A stretch of 64,000 nucleotides of DNA from NCBI RefSeq assembly GCF_041146395.1, contig NC_090999.1, forward strand, positions 68,701,001 to 68,765,000. The letters are read 5' to 3'. The notes under the pieces are model-generated. The model did not search any database. It was not told the DNA's origin and saw only the letters and a list, made by a program, of their open reading frames with translations. The stretch is from Eulemur rufifrons (lineage: Eukaryota > Chordata > Mammalia > Primates > Lemuridae). Every line of letters begins with the position of its first letter. The first letter of the stretch is position 1. Shown here piece by piece: positions 46,396 to 59,660 of the stretch. The translations under genes were made by a program, and so were the position numbers.

Positions 46396-47885
46396 TATTG
46401 ATTAATAGAGGAGATAATGTACACAATCACTTTACCAGACTTCAAGATATACTACAGGGCTATAGTAACCAAAACAGCATGTTACTGGTATAAAAACAGA
46501 CACATGGATCAATGAAATAGAATAGAGAAGCTACTAATAAATCTAAATCCCTAAAATAAACTGATATTCAACAAAGTTGACACAAATATTCACTGGGGAT
46601 ATGATACCCTATTCAATAAATTGTGCTGTGAAAATTGGATAGCTATATGCAGAAGAATAAAATTTGACTCATATCTCTCACTATATATAAAAATTAATTA
46701 AAGATGGATTAAAGGCTTAAATATGAGACCTAAAACTGTAAAAATCCTAGAAGAAAACCTAGGAAAAACTCTTCTGAATATTGGCTTTGGCAAAGAATTT
46801 ATGACCAAATCCCCAAATGCAAACACAACAAAAACAAAAATAGACAAATGGCACTTAAACTAAAAAGCTTTGGCACAACCAAAGAAGTAATCAACAGAGC
46901 AAACATACAACCTACATAATGAGAGGAAATATTAACAAACTATGCAGCCAGCAGAAGACCAATATCCAGGATCTCCAAGGAACTCAAACAACTCAACAGG
47001 AAAAAAATAACATATCAAAAAGTAGGCAAAGAACATGTACAGATATTTTTCAAAAGAAAACATACCAATGGACAAGAAGCATATGAAAAAATGCTCAACA
47101 TCACTAATCATAAGAGAAATATAAAATAAAAACACAATTGTGATAATCGTACACTAGTCAGAATGCAATTATTAAAAAGTAAAAAAAAACAACAGATGTC
47201 CATGAGGATATACAAAGAAAAAAGAATGCTTATCCATCATTGGTGGGAATGCAAATTAGCCAAAACCTCTGTGGAAAACATGTAGATTTCTCAAAAAGCT
47301 AAAAATAGGCTGACCATTTACTCCAGTTATCCCACTATTGGGTACCTACCCAAAGGAAAACAAATCATTATACAAAAAAATCTGCCCTTGTTATGTTTAT
47401 TGCAGCACTATTTACAATAGCAAAGTCAAGGAATCAAACTACGTGTCCATCAACCAATGAGTAGATAAAGAAAATGTGTATATGTAAATACACACACACA
47501 CACACACACACACACATCATGGAATACAACTCAGCCCTAAAAAGAAATGAAATCTTGTCATTCGCAGCAACATGGATGAAAGTGGAGGCCATTATTCTAA
47601 GTGAAATAGCTCAGAAACTGAAAGTCAAATATCACATGTTCTCACTTTAAGTGGGAGCTAAACAATGAGTACACATAGACATACAGGGTGGAATAATAGA
47701 CACTGGAGACTAAAAAATGTGGGGTGGGGGTTGGAGTTGGGTGAAAGATGAAAAGTTACCTATTGTGTGCAATGTACACTATTTGGGTGATGAGTACACT
47801 AAAAGCTCAGACTTCACCACTATACAATACATCTATGTAACAACTCTGCACTTGTATCCCCTAAATCTATTAAAAAAATAAAAAT
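46396..47885 (+). mobile_element. L1: Old L1 (L1MA/L1P-type) 3' half
   Basis: ORF2 C-terminal third plus 3' UTR: 'actttaccagacttcaagatatactacagggctatagtaaccaaaacagcatg', 'agatggattaaaggcttaaatatgagacc', 'tggaatacaactcagccctaaaaagaaatgaaatcttgtcattcgcagcaacatggatgaa', 'cacatgttctcactttaagtgggagctaaacaatgagtacacatagacat' and 'ttgtatcccctaaatctatt' before an A-rich tail. Many stops and indels are present. Its 3' UTR is of the older primate type, different from the G-rich 3' UTR at 6861-7151. Confidence 0.93.
47490..47516. repeat. (CA)n microsatellite inside L1
   Basis: A perfect CA tract immediately before TCATGGAATACAACTCAGCC, the sense counterpart of the L1 position expanded at 7753-7800 and 20129-20160. 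Confidence 0.95.
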
Positions 47886-47889
47886 ACGA

Positions 47890-50679
47890 GTAAAATAAAA
47901 TGAAATTATTCATCATAAAATAGGAAAGAAGTTGCCACTTGGATTGCATATTTAGATGCCTTTAAAAAAAATGATTAGCTCCCATATTCCTATTAAATTA
48001 AATATTGCAGTATAGAAGTATATGCCATTTCATTTTTGTTTTGTAAGCAATAAATATAAATTTTATAACATAAAGTAAGTTTTACTAAAATTTATTTCCA
48101 GTGTTTATTATACAACATCTGTGACTATGGAGAAAAATCTTTGTGGTCAAAAATACTGTGTAATTAATGAAATATTTAAATAAAACTGTCAGTTTAAAAA
48201 AATGTCTAATTTTCATTCAAACATCCCTTCCTACAAAGCTTGTTTGAAGCAGTTATTTATCAGTTTCTGTATATTTTTAGTTTTATGTAATGGGAAATAA
48301 AGTAAAACTTTATTTATACACTTTAACAATGAATACTCCATATCTGTATACAAGTTGATAGTGACAAAAGCTGAAATATGATACATAACAATAAACTGGG
48401 TAATAGGTTAGTGGGATGGGATAAGGAAAAAGTAATGATTTTTTGAATACTCTCAAATTATCTTTCTAGCAAATTAAATGTTTAATAGAACAATTATATT
48501 TTGCTTATAAAATTTTTTGCTTTGCAATATTTTGAGATACTGCCATAATCAAAAAAGAAATAATTAAAATCTTAAACTCTTACAAAAGTATATTTTAATT
48601 TGATAATTTATTTTCTTTTAAATATTTTGATATTTTTAAGCTCTGGGTCAGCTCTTACATGTACCTGAGAGTTAAAAACATGCCTCAATCCTCACAACAT
48701 CTATTCTGAGACCTGCTACATTCCAAATGCTCATAAAATGTATTAGATGTGATTTATTGAATTTTTAGAAAAATATTCTTTTGTAATATGGTTAAAATAT
48801 AATTCTAATATAATTACAGTATATGTATATTCCATTTATTATTCCCATCCTGATTGGCAAAATATATAGACTGAAAAATTATTTGCGTAATGAATACATA
48901 TCTGCATGTTAGAAAAAAATATTTGAATTGTGGATTGAATTATCTACTCTCTTTGGATAGACTAAATACTAACTAAAGAACAAGCTATATACCTCCTTTA
49001 AAATGTTTACAAGTTAAAAAAAAGATATGGGGCTAATTTATTTTCCATTAATATGGTTGTAAAGTATGTAATGGAAACACAGCCTTTCTTTTACTAGTAG
49101 CAGAAACCAAGATATTTTGAGAAAAACAACTTTTAGTAGAAAAGAAAATATAGTCTCTTTTAAACCTTTAAAACCCAGAAAATAAATAAATAAATGTTTC
49201 CATTATGTATTAGGTTTACAAAGAAAACTCTTTGAGGTTTTAAAATTGAACAGCCACTCTCTAAAGTTAATGAATGAGAGCTGTGGGGAGAAATATTTTC
49301 TTACTTGGCATATCTACATTGTAGTTACAGCATTTTTTTTGCATTGTGTTGCCACAATATCTCAGCAAGAAATTGTCTAAAATAGCTCTTCCAAGGGTTA
49401 CTTTTTGGAGTCTTTCTGTTAAAGCACAATTATATTTCCCAAATAGGTATACACCTTTTTGAGGGCATCCTGAAACTTTTGTGTGTAGTGGGAGAGGAGG
49501 TGGCACAATGACATGCTAGTACATTATGTCTCTAATATTCAAATGGGAATATGTATAATGGCTCTATATTTGAAAAAATAAATAAAACTAGACAATTATT
49601 AAAGAAGGTAAAATGGCCTAAACTAAAGCAAAATTATGAACATATGTAAATATAATTTTAACCATTTACCAAGAAATCTCATCAGCATTAATAAATCTGA
49701 GTATCAAGAAAGCACCAGTCACACAGTTTTAAAATGAGTTATACCAAACTTTTAAGGAAATGATATGCCATATCATATACCATTTTTTCTCAGAATAATG
49801 AAAGAGGAAAATCTCTCACATCTTTTAAAATGGTGACAGTAATGCCCCCAAATGTCTGCATGAAATGATCACTATTCATTAACATATATGTAGTTAAATA
49901 ATACTTTGTGACCAAGTAGGTTTTAAACCTGAAAAGCATGAGTGATATAATATTAAGAAAACTATTAATATATATGATTATTAACACATTGTTATTCTTA
50001 GTCCATATTAAAGACTCTTAATATATGTCAATAAAAGGGATTTTTGGTGACCAACCAAAACATCTACCTAAAACTTCTAGTAATCATGTTATATAATATT
50101 GAAATATTAGGGCTATTTTCATTCTGATTAATAAATTAGGATTAAGACAAAAATGCTAATTATGAGTTTCTATTTAATATTTCATTGGTGATTTTAGCAA
50201 ATAAAACAAGAAAACAAGATGGTATAAAGTTTAGAAAGCAAAAAATAATATTAATTTGTGAAAGATAAGATCAATTATTAATAAAATAATTGTCTATATA
50301 GAAGTATAACTAATAGAATTTGAAAAGTGTGCAAATGCTAAAAGATCACTATACTAAAATTGTCAATGTTCTTTTAAAACAGCTAACAACATAGGAATAA
50401 ACAAAGAAGCAAACACATAAATACAAAATCTGAATGGAGCTAAAAATATTACCTTATGTAGAAAATAAAGTGAGATACAAATAAATAATGATTTACAACT
50501 CCTAGTAAAATTTAAATTTGCATATTTCAGCTGTTCTACTTGCAGATATTTACTTGAAAAACCTAATGACAATTTTACCAATCTATATAGGGAGAATTGG
50601 ACTAGGCTATTTATTATAGACAAATGTGTAGCGAGATTATAAAACCTGAGTAAGGAGGAAACTCATAAATTACAGAATA
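47890..50679. other. Unannotated, very AT-rich DNA
   Basis: No repeat family, exon or RNA gene recognised over 2.8 kb. A short antisense open stretch at 49267-49506 has no motif. Confidence 0.4.
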
Positions 50680-51620
50680 TCGGTTACTTCTGGGGTGGAA
50701 GAGAGAAGAATGGAATTAGGGAGTCAAACACTGGAGATATAAGGAATTAAACAACATAATCAGTGAGATAAACTTATAGATATGTATTGGATTTACACAC
50801 CAATAGTAGAGGATACATCACCTTTTCAAATGCACATCACCATTTAAAAATGGTTATATATTAGATGAGACAGAACATCAATAAGTTTCATGAAAAAATA
50901 ATATATCACTCCCTGATCACACAACAATAAAACAGAAAATTATCAATAAAATAAAACACAATAAAATACCACAGGCTTTTCCACTGGGAAATTAAATAAA
51001 ATCTAATATTAAATAAACTCTTGGGTAAAATGAGAAATGAAAATCTAAAAAAACCCAATTAGATAGAGATAATGTTCATTTTTCAAAACCTACAGGGGAC
51101 AGACTATTTTAAAGCATAGGCAATAATAAAACACTCTTCAAGTCATTTTATTAATAAAAAAACCTAGAAAAATCTTAATACCAAACTGAATGATACTATT
51201 ATAAGACAGTATCACTTATGTATACAAATATAAATATCCTGAATAAAAATATTAAAACTGGAAAGTAGATATCTATTCTTCAAAAAAATAATGAATCAAG
51301 GTCACATACTGTTTATGAAAGGAATAAAAATTTGGTTCAACAATATAAAATATATTAATTTAATTAACTGTATTAACAGCAGAAAAAACTCATTACCAAT
51401 TTAAGAGCTATTTTCTAAAAGCATTTTATAAAATTCAGCACTTATTTCTCAACAGAGCCAACACAAAATAAACACAAAAAACTATACAGTAGCCATTTCT
51501 GTTACTGTTAAAAAAATGTATAGCATATCCAAGCCAATGTGATAAATAAAAGAAAATTAGGTTGTAACTTATAGAAAGAGAAGACAAAATTGTCATTTAT
51601 ATAAGTAGTGATTAAAAATC
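50680..51620 (+). mobile_element. L1M: Old L1M/HAL1-type ORF2 remnant, sense
   Basis: A strongly decayed LINE ORF2 order: 'tcactccctgatcacacaacaataaaacagaaaattatcaataa' (EN-RT linker), 'ccactgggaaattaaataaaatc', 'cttgggtaaaatgag', 'aaagcattttataaaattcagcacttattt' ([11 protein letters not shown] region) and 'atagcatatccaagccaatgtgataaataaaagaaaattaggttgtaac'. No frame longer than a few codons. Confidence 0.6.
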
Positions 51621-51689
51621 AAATCTCCTAGGTTAGTTTGCTCACTCTTCTTGGGGTATCTTCTCGCAATGCCCTCTTAGCAGAAAAAG

Positions 51690-51785
51690 ATATTCAATAT
51701 ACATATATATTACACATATATGTACACATACATGTGTATGTAAATATATATGTATACTCATATCTGCATTTATGTGCTATATATC
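51690..51785. repeat. TA/CA-rich low-complexity tract
   Basis: Interleaved ATAT, ACAT and GTATGT words; a decayed microsatellite rich in short palindromes. Confidence 0.65.
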
Positions 51786-51901
51786 AATCTATTTTAATAA
51801 TTTATTTTTATTTTCTATCACAAAAAAGTTGTTTCAGATTTATCTTTTACTCTCTATACTACAGCTATGGAATTAGCATTTTTTAATTTGTCTGTTTGTT
51901 T

Positions 51902-51995
51902 TACTATAAGCTCTGACTCCAGTGGGGCAAAGGCAATAAACATAACCTAGACACTTGTACCCCCATTATATGCTAAAATAAAAAACACTAAAAAA
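51902..51995 (+). mobile_element. L1: Extreme 3' end of lineage-specific L1
   Basis: 'aagctctgactccagtggggcaaaggcaataaacataacctagacacttgtacccccattatatgctaaaataaaaaa' aligns with the last 90 bases of the full-length L1 3' UTR (from GAGCTCTGACTTGGGG, about 7072). A severely 5'-truncated insertion. Confidence 0.75.
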
Positions 51996-52207
51996 GTGGT
52001 AATACATCTATAAAGTATCAATGAAAATATAAATAAAATACAAAAAATATTTAAAATATAAGCTATAAATATGGTTCTAAAAATAAAAACTGTAAAAATG
52101 AGAAAACTCAGAGAACATCATCTCCATCTATTTTTTCAACTCTGTTGGCACTCATTCTTTGCAAGTAATCATTGGTATTGATTTGCTGTATCTGTTTTAA
52201 TTTTTGC

Positions 52208-52268
52208 AGGAAAAAAAGAAAGAAAAAGAAGAGAATTTAAAAAAAGAAAAAAGAAAAGAAAAAGAATC
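52208..52268. repeat. (GAAA)n purine tract
   Basis: A run of GAAA/AAAG units with few interruptions, 61 bp. Confidence 0.85.
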
Positions 52269-52319
52269 TCATATTTTTGCCACACTTAATTTCTTAAGTG
52301 CAAAAATGACTTGTTATAG

Positions 52320-52850
52320 ATATTCTTTTGTACTTTGCTTACTTAATTTGAAAATGTACCTTGGAAATCACTTTATATCAGTTCAAAGCAATCTTCTCCA
52401 TTTTTTACAGCTCCATAATGCTTCAATAGGTGGATATATTAATTTATTCAATCACTCTCCTATTTATGAGCATACTGTTTTATATTTCCTTTTTCTTCTT
52501 TGAGTTACAAATAAAATTACATGAAAAATTATGCAAACACACACATATTTTTAAGTTGTTGCTGTATCTTCATTCTCAATTCATAGAAATAAGTTTGCTG
52601 GGTTAAAAGTTAAATGTCAGTGTACTTTTGTTGGTTATAGCCAAATTTATGTCCAGTTAGGAGTGTATATGAACAACTGTTTATCCATAGGCTCACTCTC
52701 AGACCATATTGTCGTATAGTTTAAGTTTTTACTAATCTAAGAGTGAGAAAGGTGAGAAATTGAATCACAGTGTAGTTTAATTTTTATTTCTCTAATTAGG
52801 AATTATATTAGTAGTTTTTTGCTGCTTGTTTTTGTCTTTTAGATACCTCT
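52320..52850 (-). mobile_element. L1M: Old L1M, antisense (left of MLT1)
   Basis: Antisense L1M ORF2/3' order: 'aataagtttgctgggttaaaagttaaatgtcagtgtacttttg', 'ttatagccaaatttatgtccagttaggagtgtatatgaacaactg', 'taatctaagagtgagaaaggtgagaaattg' and 'agtttaatttttatttctctaattagg'. Confidence 0.6.
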
Positions 52851-52859
52851 GACAGCCAC

Positions 52860-53300
52860 CTTGAAAATAAAACTCCCAATGGTTCTTACCTTCTGGTATT
52901 ACGTAGTCCCCTCCTACGCTGAAACACAGCTTACGCTTGTGACCAACAGAATGCTGTATATGTGATAATATGTGACTTCCAAGAATAAGCCATAAAAGAG
53001 ATGTCAGCCATAACAGACAAAGCCCTAGATTCCTGCTTTGTTCCCTCTAGGAGAATCCATCCACCCACAGTCTTGTGGAGAGCCCCATATGAAGAAAACT
53101 GAGTTCTCCCGTCAATGGTCAATACCAACATCTAAGTCTACAAGAGTGATTCATCTTGGAATCAAATCATCCAGCACCATTCTAGCCTTCATATAATTCT
53201 AACCCTGGATGATATTTGAATACAACTTCATAAAATGTTCAAGTCAGAAATACCCAGCCACTTTCTCTCAGTGCTGGTTCCATGTAAAGGGACTCTGCAG
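52860..53300 (+). mobile_element. MLT1: MLT1-like MaLR LTR inserted in L1M
   Basis: 'gcttgtgaccaacagaatgctgtatatgtgataatatgtgacttccaagaataagccataaaagagatgtcagcc' (usual MLT1 '...tggtcaacagaatatggtgacttccaaggctaggtcataaaagg'), 'gattcctgctttgttccctctaggagaatccatcc' and 'atcttggaatcaaatcatccagc' follow the MLT1 order. L1M antisense sequence lies on both sides, so the LTR is the later arrival. No internal sequence and no second LTR. Confidence 0.65.
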
Positions 53301-53309
53301 TTTCTGTTT

Positions 53310-53960
53310 ATCGGAAAATGTCTTTTCTTTGTCTATATTTTTGAAGGATATTTCCTACTAGAAATAATACTATGTTGGCAGTTATTTTCTTTTAGCATTT
53401 AAAAGATGCCAATCCATTTATTTCTCCTGTGAATATGACTCAGCTATTTTGTAAATATAAATTGTATGTTTCTATTACTTTTACAATTTTTGTTTTGATT
53501 TTCTCCTTAAACAGTTTTGGTATGATGTCAAGTGTGATTTTCTCTGATCTATCCTGTTAAGTTTTGTAGAACTTCTTAAATCTTTGTAGACGGATATCTT
53601 TTGTCAATTTTTTTTTCAGTTTTATAAACTTCTCATCTACTATCTCTTATAATAGAGACTTTGTCCCATTACCTCTCTCCTTTTCTTTTACATCATGTAT
53701 TACATATTTTCATCTATGACCACTATGGATCTTATTCTGTTTTATATATTTTACATTATTTTTGTCTCTCTGCTTCAAACGGTATTTTTCTATTTATATA
53801 TCATTTTGTTCAAATATTGTCTGTTTATATTGTGTCTAATCTGGTACTATGCTTAATTCCTGAGTTTATAATTTCCACTATTATATTTCTCATTCATAGA
53901 AGTTCCATCTTTTTATAAATTTCAATTCATTTCTGAATTTTTTCTTCTTTTCATTTATAT
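53310..53960 (-). mobile_element. L1M: Old L1M 3' UTR-type sequence, antisense
   Basis: 'gatgccaatccatttatttctcctgtgaatatgactcagc', 'ttttggtatgatgtcaagtgtgattttctctgatctatcctgttaagttttgtagaacttcttaaatc' and 'ttgttcaaatattgtctgtttatattgtgtctaatctgg' resemble the antisense 3' UTR of old L1ME-type elements. Similarity fades after 53960, though the element may continue to about 54800. Confidence 0.5.
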
Positions 53961-55255
53961 TCTAGACACTGCTACTGATGATTAAACACAATGTTTGACA
54001 ATACTGATATCTGTATCACCCAGGAGTCCTATAATTTTGGTAATTCTCTTGGTCTTACCTTCTGGTATAACTCTAATATTGCATTGAATATTATGTGTGT
54101 GTGTCATACACACAACAAAAACTAAAGAGACTCTAAATAATGTCACCTTCCTGGCAAGAGTGTGTATTTTGCTTCTGGAAGTCATTCAAAAAGGAGCAAT
54201 TGATCTTAACTCAATCTTGTATTGAGGTGATCTTATTTTATTTTATTTTTCTTGGTTAATTTTCAAATTGCTCTTCCTTCAGTGTGTGTCCCTTCAGAGT
54301 CTGGGCTAAAACTCCACAGTGTTTTCTAGAGATTCTCTGCCTTTGATGGATAATGATCCATAATAACCTGCCAAAAGCCCTTTTTAGCTTCTGAGACTCT
54401 TAGCCACTACTTTTTGCTTAATTATCCACCTTCTTTTCTGCTCTGTTCAAAGAGCAAATACAAAGAGCAAAAAATACTGTGGAAGGAAAAATGTTGTGCA
54501 AAATGTGAGGTTCATTTGCATTTCTGTTTTCTCTGAGATCTTGCAAACTCAATTCCTGTTTGCTTTCATGGTCCGGAACTCCAACATTCATCTCTTCAGC
54601 TCTGTCTGCACAAAACTCTGTTATATTCCTCACCTTCTTGGTTACAGCTTTCCACTCAGCTCTTCAGCATCTTTACCTTTGCCACTTATGAGGTGCCAAA
54701 TACCTCTAGGGAAAAGTAGCAAAAAATTGCAGCTCATCTCAGTTTGTTTCCTGGCTCTGTTTGAATTTTATCAAGATTTTCCTTTTTAGGGCATAAGGTG
54801 CCACCAATTTTCCAGTAAGTTTCCTTGATGCCTTGTTTGTAATATTCATAGTATTAAATTGCATTTAATTTTTTTCTTGATATGGGTAAATAAATACATT
54901 AGTTTTTGTGACTTTCTTTCTAACTTTTAAAATTATATTTAAATATTGGTAAAAAATGATCCCAATATTTCATGTCTCTCTACATTTTTTATGAAATATT
55001 CTTTCAGATTTTATCTTCTAAATCATTTGGATCAGTATTCTTGCCCATTCCCTTTAATTGTAAATCCAGTTTATGATTTTCTTTATCTGTTGAGACAGAA
55101 TGAAAAGTTTTAGCTTTCTTCTTTGCTCTTGGAGATTTAATTGTTGTTGTTTTTGGATTGATTCCTTAGATTCTTTTTCAGAGATTATAATTGTCCTAGG
55201 GGTGAGGTGATATACAATTATTCACCTTATAGATGACAGAAAATTTTACAATAGC
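53961..55255. other. Unannotated DNA, possibly more L1M
   Basis: No clear family. Open stretches at 54418-54633 and 54496-54789 lie on opposite strands of the same sequence and neither shows a motif. Confidence 0.35.
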
Positions 55256-55259
55256 ATAA

Positions 55260-55385
55260 TTTTTGATTTTTTTATTTAGGAGACCAAGTGTCATTACGTT
55301 GCCCAGGCTGGACTTGAACTCCTGAGCTGAAGGGATCCTCCTCTGTCAGGCTCCCTGATAGCTGTGACCAGAGGCACGAAGCACT
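55260..55385 (-). mobile_element. Alu: Old Alu/FLAM-type SINE fragment, antisense
   Basis: 'gttgcccaggctggacttgaactcctgagctgaagggatcctcctctgtcaggctccctgatagctgtgaccagaggcacgaagc' is an antisense 7SL-derived monomer ('gttgcccaggctggtcttgaactcctgggctcaagcgatcctcctgcctcagcctcc...'). Far more diverged than the three complete Alus, so it is an early insertion. Confidence 0.8.
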
Positions 55386-57858
55386 GCAACCAGCTCTACA
55401 GTAGTGGACCTTGTAATGCAGTGTCTAGTATTGATGTTAACGTGCTACCACTTATAAAGATAACTGGTTTAGTTGGAAGTCACACTGCATGTATATTAGG
55501 AGTCCTGTCCATGGTTCTTTGTGCCTCTATAATCTTGTACAAATTATTACAACATTTCTGAAACTCAATTTATATTTATCTCTCAAATTATTTTAAAGAA
55601 ACTGGTAGTTTCTTTTATAGTAATTGCATAGTTGAAAATTCAAGTTATATAGAAAAGTAATAATAGAAACTACAAATTTGCCAACCTAAAAAAGACAAAG
55701 TAACTGCAATTTCTCTACATGATCATTTTCCCAGCCTATCTTAAATACTGAAATTTTTTGGATTCTATACGCATCATTACCACAGTTTTTTGTTTTATAA
55801 TTATAGCATTTAAGGCTTTGCTTGTATTCAGTATTTCCAGAGCAGAAATTCTTATTTGTTCATCCAACTAGTCATTTAGTATTATTTAGCTAGAAGAGAG
55901 GCAACTTCCCTTCTGTTATAATTTAATGGACATAGCTTGGCAAGTGTTTTTCAACAAGCTTGACCTTATTCCTGAAAAAATCTCTAAGAATTCTCTAGGC
56001 AGGCAAAAGCTAGTAAATCAAATGCAGTGTTAATCAATAAAAGTAATCAGCCTCTGAAGCAAAGCCTGTCTATTACAATATGTAACAACTAGCTCTTGGG
56101 TGTACTTTAAGAAACAATTTAAAGAGTAAACACGGAGTTGTTCCGATACACCTCTTTCCACTTTATTTCAAGTAATATTAGAATTTTAGATGAGACTACA
56201 GTTTAAACAGATTTTTTTTCAGAGTTTATGCACTGATGAGTATGAAAAGAATGTTAAAGGGAATTTAAAAAGCAATGGAAATCCATGTGGAAACAATTTC
56301 TATGCAATGTGACATATAGAATAAAAATAAGCTCTGCTGTATAATTCCAAATATGACTTTGTATGTGAAATAAAAGTTTATTTTTGTGGTTTATGTGCCA
56401 TTCAAAATTTTTGTTTAACTTTCATTTCAGTTTCTGTTGTGCAATTTTCTGACCTGTAATCAACTATAGATTTAATGAAATTCCTATTTCTTCCTTAAAA
56501 TGTCATTTGGTTGAATTGTTCTGTACTTTATGCTTTGCTGACATAGGCTTTTACATTAATTAATTGATTATATAAGGTATTTATAATAACAGAAAAATTA
56601 GACTAAGAGTTTAATATTAAAGCAATTGAGGATTAAAAACTAGTTAAATAAAGAAATTGTTAAAAATTGTTGAATTGTTGAAAAATGTTTAGAATAAGTA
56701 TGTATTAGAGGTGGTTAGGGAGAAAGGAATTAAAACCAAAAATAGAAAAAAACTACACTGAACTCATAATTAAGAATGAACTTAAGTTTAGTTGGAATAC
56801 CTTATTTTTAGCATTTTTAAAAACACTTTTGATGACTAAAAGAAATACAAGTATTTTGCTCAATTTCTAATAAAATGAGCTTGCCCATTTCTACTAAATA
56901 TAAAAATGTTAATGACAAGTAATTTACAAACTATCCAAATGATAAATGCTTATGATTATTTTGTTATAAATTTCTAGTAACATTCACTTTTTAAAAATAT
57001 CATTAAGTAATATACACAGATCTCTAAATATTACATACCTAAATATCACAAAGCCAGTAGGGAACAATAATAATAACTGTGCTAACAACAACCAACTAAC
57101 AACACTTACTATTGTTTACTATACAATAAGCATATCTTTTCTGACATACGGTCTAGTCTACACTGCAAGTCTGTAAGCAGCCCTCTCATATTTGAAAAAC
57201 AAAACATAAAACTTTAAATTAGGATATATTTGGCAATCTTCTCACGTCTGAGCTTCACCTTAAGTATTTATAATTCATGGGGAACTGCAAAATATGTTTA
57301 AAACTGAAGCACTAGGATGAGCCACAGTCAGTTTGGGGACTAGGGAATGTAAAGTCTGAAGGACTTTTGCTGTGATGATCCCCTTACATTATTACTTGCT
57401 TGAACAGCAGGTGGAAAGAAGCACTGGGCATAGCAAAACACTAGTACTGACCTGCATTTTTGGTTTAAGCACATGAGAGCTAGTGCGGTGCAACCCATCT
57501 GCTAGAACGTCACTACCGGATTCATTATGGATTTATTGCCTGAGTTAAGCTGCTACACTGTGCTAACTCCAGCCAGGAAGAAAATTGGAGTACCAGGGGC
57601 AAAATCATGTATGTGACCTGTCAGATTGAGAACCGGTGATGGCTAAAATTTAGGAGCTATTGTGTAGAATTAGTTTCTAAGTTACTATTATATTCTTCAA
57701 ATAAGGATTTAGGTAAGATCCTTATTTTTGTAATCAAAGTAAACATGTAAAATTTGGTGATCTATGTGTGTAGACTTTCATGTTCAATTTTCAATGATTG
57801 ATATCCATCATCTATTCTTATTTTCCAAGCAGTATCTTAATAAAATGAGATTCATTTT
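55386..57858. other. Unannotated, AT-rich DNA
   Basis: About 2.5 kb with no gene or repeat family recognised. The block 57270-57640 is less AT-rich and may be single-copy or an unrecognised old element. Confidence 0.35.
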
Positions 57859-57861
57859 AAG

Positions 57862-58435
57862 ATAGGGAACTGGTAGGTCCTGTTTGATAAAGATTCATAA
57901 GACCCCAACCAAGGTCTCTGATAAAACAAGAAACAGTGAAAAAACTGGCCAAAACCAGCTAGATCCCAGATGGCTATGAAAAACAACCTCAGGTTACCCT
58001 TGTTGCTTATTATACCCTGTTTATAACATATTAGCATATGAAAAGAAACTCCTACCAGCGCCATGACAGTTTACAAATGCCATGGCAACTTCCAGAAGTT
58101 ACCTTGCATGGTTTAAAAGAGGAGGAACCCTCAATTCCAGGAACTCCCCACTCCTTTCCCGGAAATCTTATGAATAATCCTCTTTTTGCTTAACATAAAA
58201 TTAAATAGAAAGTGTAAAATAAGAGTCTTGAAATTCACAAGGGACTACTCTCTCTTGCTCTGAGAGATAGCAGCTGCCTATCTATGGAGTAGCCTCCTTT
58301 TTTTCTCTTTTCTTACTTTAATAAACGTGCTTTTGCTTTCCTTTATCAGCTTGCTCTTGGATTCTTTCCTGCACAAAGCCAAGAACTCGACCTGCAAACA
58401 GACCCCAGTTTGGGGGTCCACTTTCCCATATCAAT
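57862..58435 (+). mobile_element. ERV class I-type solo LTR
   Basis: It has features of an ERV1 LTR that I recognise but cannot name: 'aaactggccaaaaccagctagatcccagatggc', 'accagcgccatgacagtttacaaatgccatggcaacttccagaagttacc', a TTTAAAA element near 58112, 'tctatggagtagcc', and an AATAAA polyadenylation signal at about 58319 followed by 'cgtgcttttgctttcc' and 'gggggtcc'. No gag, pol or env sequence or second LTR is nearby, so it is a solo LTR left by recombination. The exact TG...CA ends and target duplication are not clear. Confidence 0.8.
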
Positions 58436-59653
58436 GTGTTGGTCTTTGGCCACTATGTACAACAGACTCCAGGCTTTTAGGAAAATGGTCTGTAAATATG
58501 TTCTTCCAGAGAGATTAAAATTTATCAGGGAAGTATTTACAGTTCAGATTGTCAAATGTTTGTTTAACAATCTTATACTTCTCAAAAACAAGAGGTTTTA
58601 AGTACATTCATTCTTAAGTATATAATTTTAAAGTATATTCATTCACTCCCTAAGATGACATAAAGCCGTTTTTGAAATAAGGCTAATGGGGTTTAATGCT
58701 CCATCTCTGTTGAAGTGATTACAAACTTTCACTTCATAATATCTCTTCAGCATTTTTTGGCAATCCCCAAGGCTTAACAAATGGGTCCAGAGAACAGTCT
58801 AATCACAATCATTTCTCTTACTAAATCTCTTACTTTTCATGCATTTAACCATTTAGAAGAGTTATGAATCATTCATTTACATTAGTGTGTGGTTTAATAT
58901 CCTGAAACAGGCAAAGCCCGGTAGCAGTTTTCACTGTGTGAGTTTACGCTGTACCAGCTGCATCTTAGGAATCAGCAGCTGCTTTCAACATCAATTGGAT
59001 AATCAGCATCTAAGGTCATAAGGTGATAAGATTAATTGTAACATTGAAACTTCTATTATAAGGCCAACAATTTAATTTTAATTCTTAAACTCTACAAAAG
59101 GAACTTGTCTCTTCTATCCCAACAGTTGAGTTATTTACTATTTCAACTTGCATTACTGACTAACCCTAGGGGCTTCTTCAAAGTCTATAATACAAGTGTT
59201 AATAATCACACTTTAAACCTTTATCAGAAGTGTAAAATAGTAGTAAATGATGATAAATCAGGTGTGTGCAATACAACTTATTATAGTGGCAAAGCATAGG
59301 CTTCTTAGACTAAATCCTATCTGTTATGTTTTTAAAAATCAAAGCTCTCAAAACTCCAGTGTATAAACTGAAACTTTAAAAAAAAATCTAAAAAATGTAA
59401 ATGCCCTGGAATTTGTAAAAATAATTTGCTGCTTTCATTTTTATTCCTTGTTTTTGCATCAGCAATTAAAGCAATTTAAGTGAAACATAATGCTAACAGT
59501 TTCATACGAATTCTGCTGGATATCTCTTTCCAAATAAATTTCTTATTAAGTTGATAGCCTGATATCAATAATCACAATATTATTTAATTTCTGCATTTTT
59601 CATTGTTTCATACATATTAGGAGTAACCTGAACATAAATTACAAATTAAAAAG
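58436..59653. other. Unannotated AT-rich DNA
   Basis: No gene, RNA or repeat family recognised. Confidence 0.4.
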
Positions 59654-59660
59654 ATACATT

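Noticed and set aside
58436..59653. Internal coding region of an endogenous retrovirus after the solo LTR
   Set aside because: No gag/pol/env-like translation and no second LTR; the sequence is AT-rich and unassigned.
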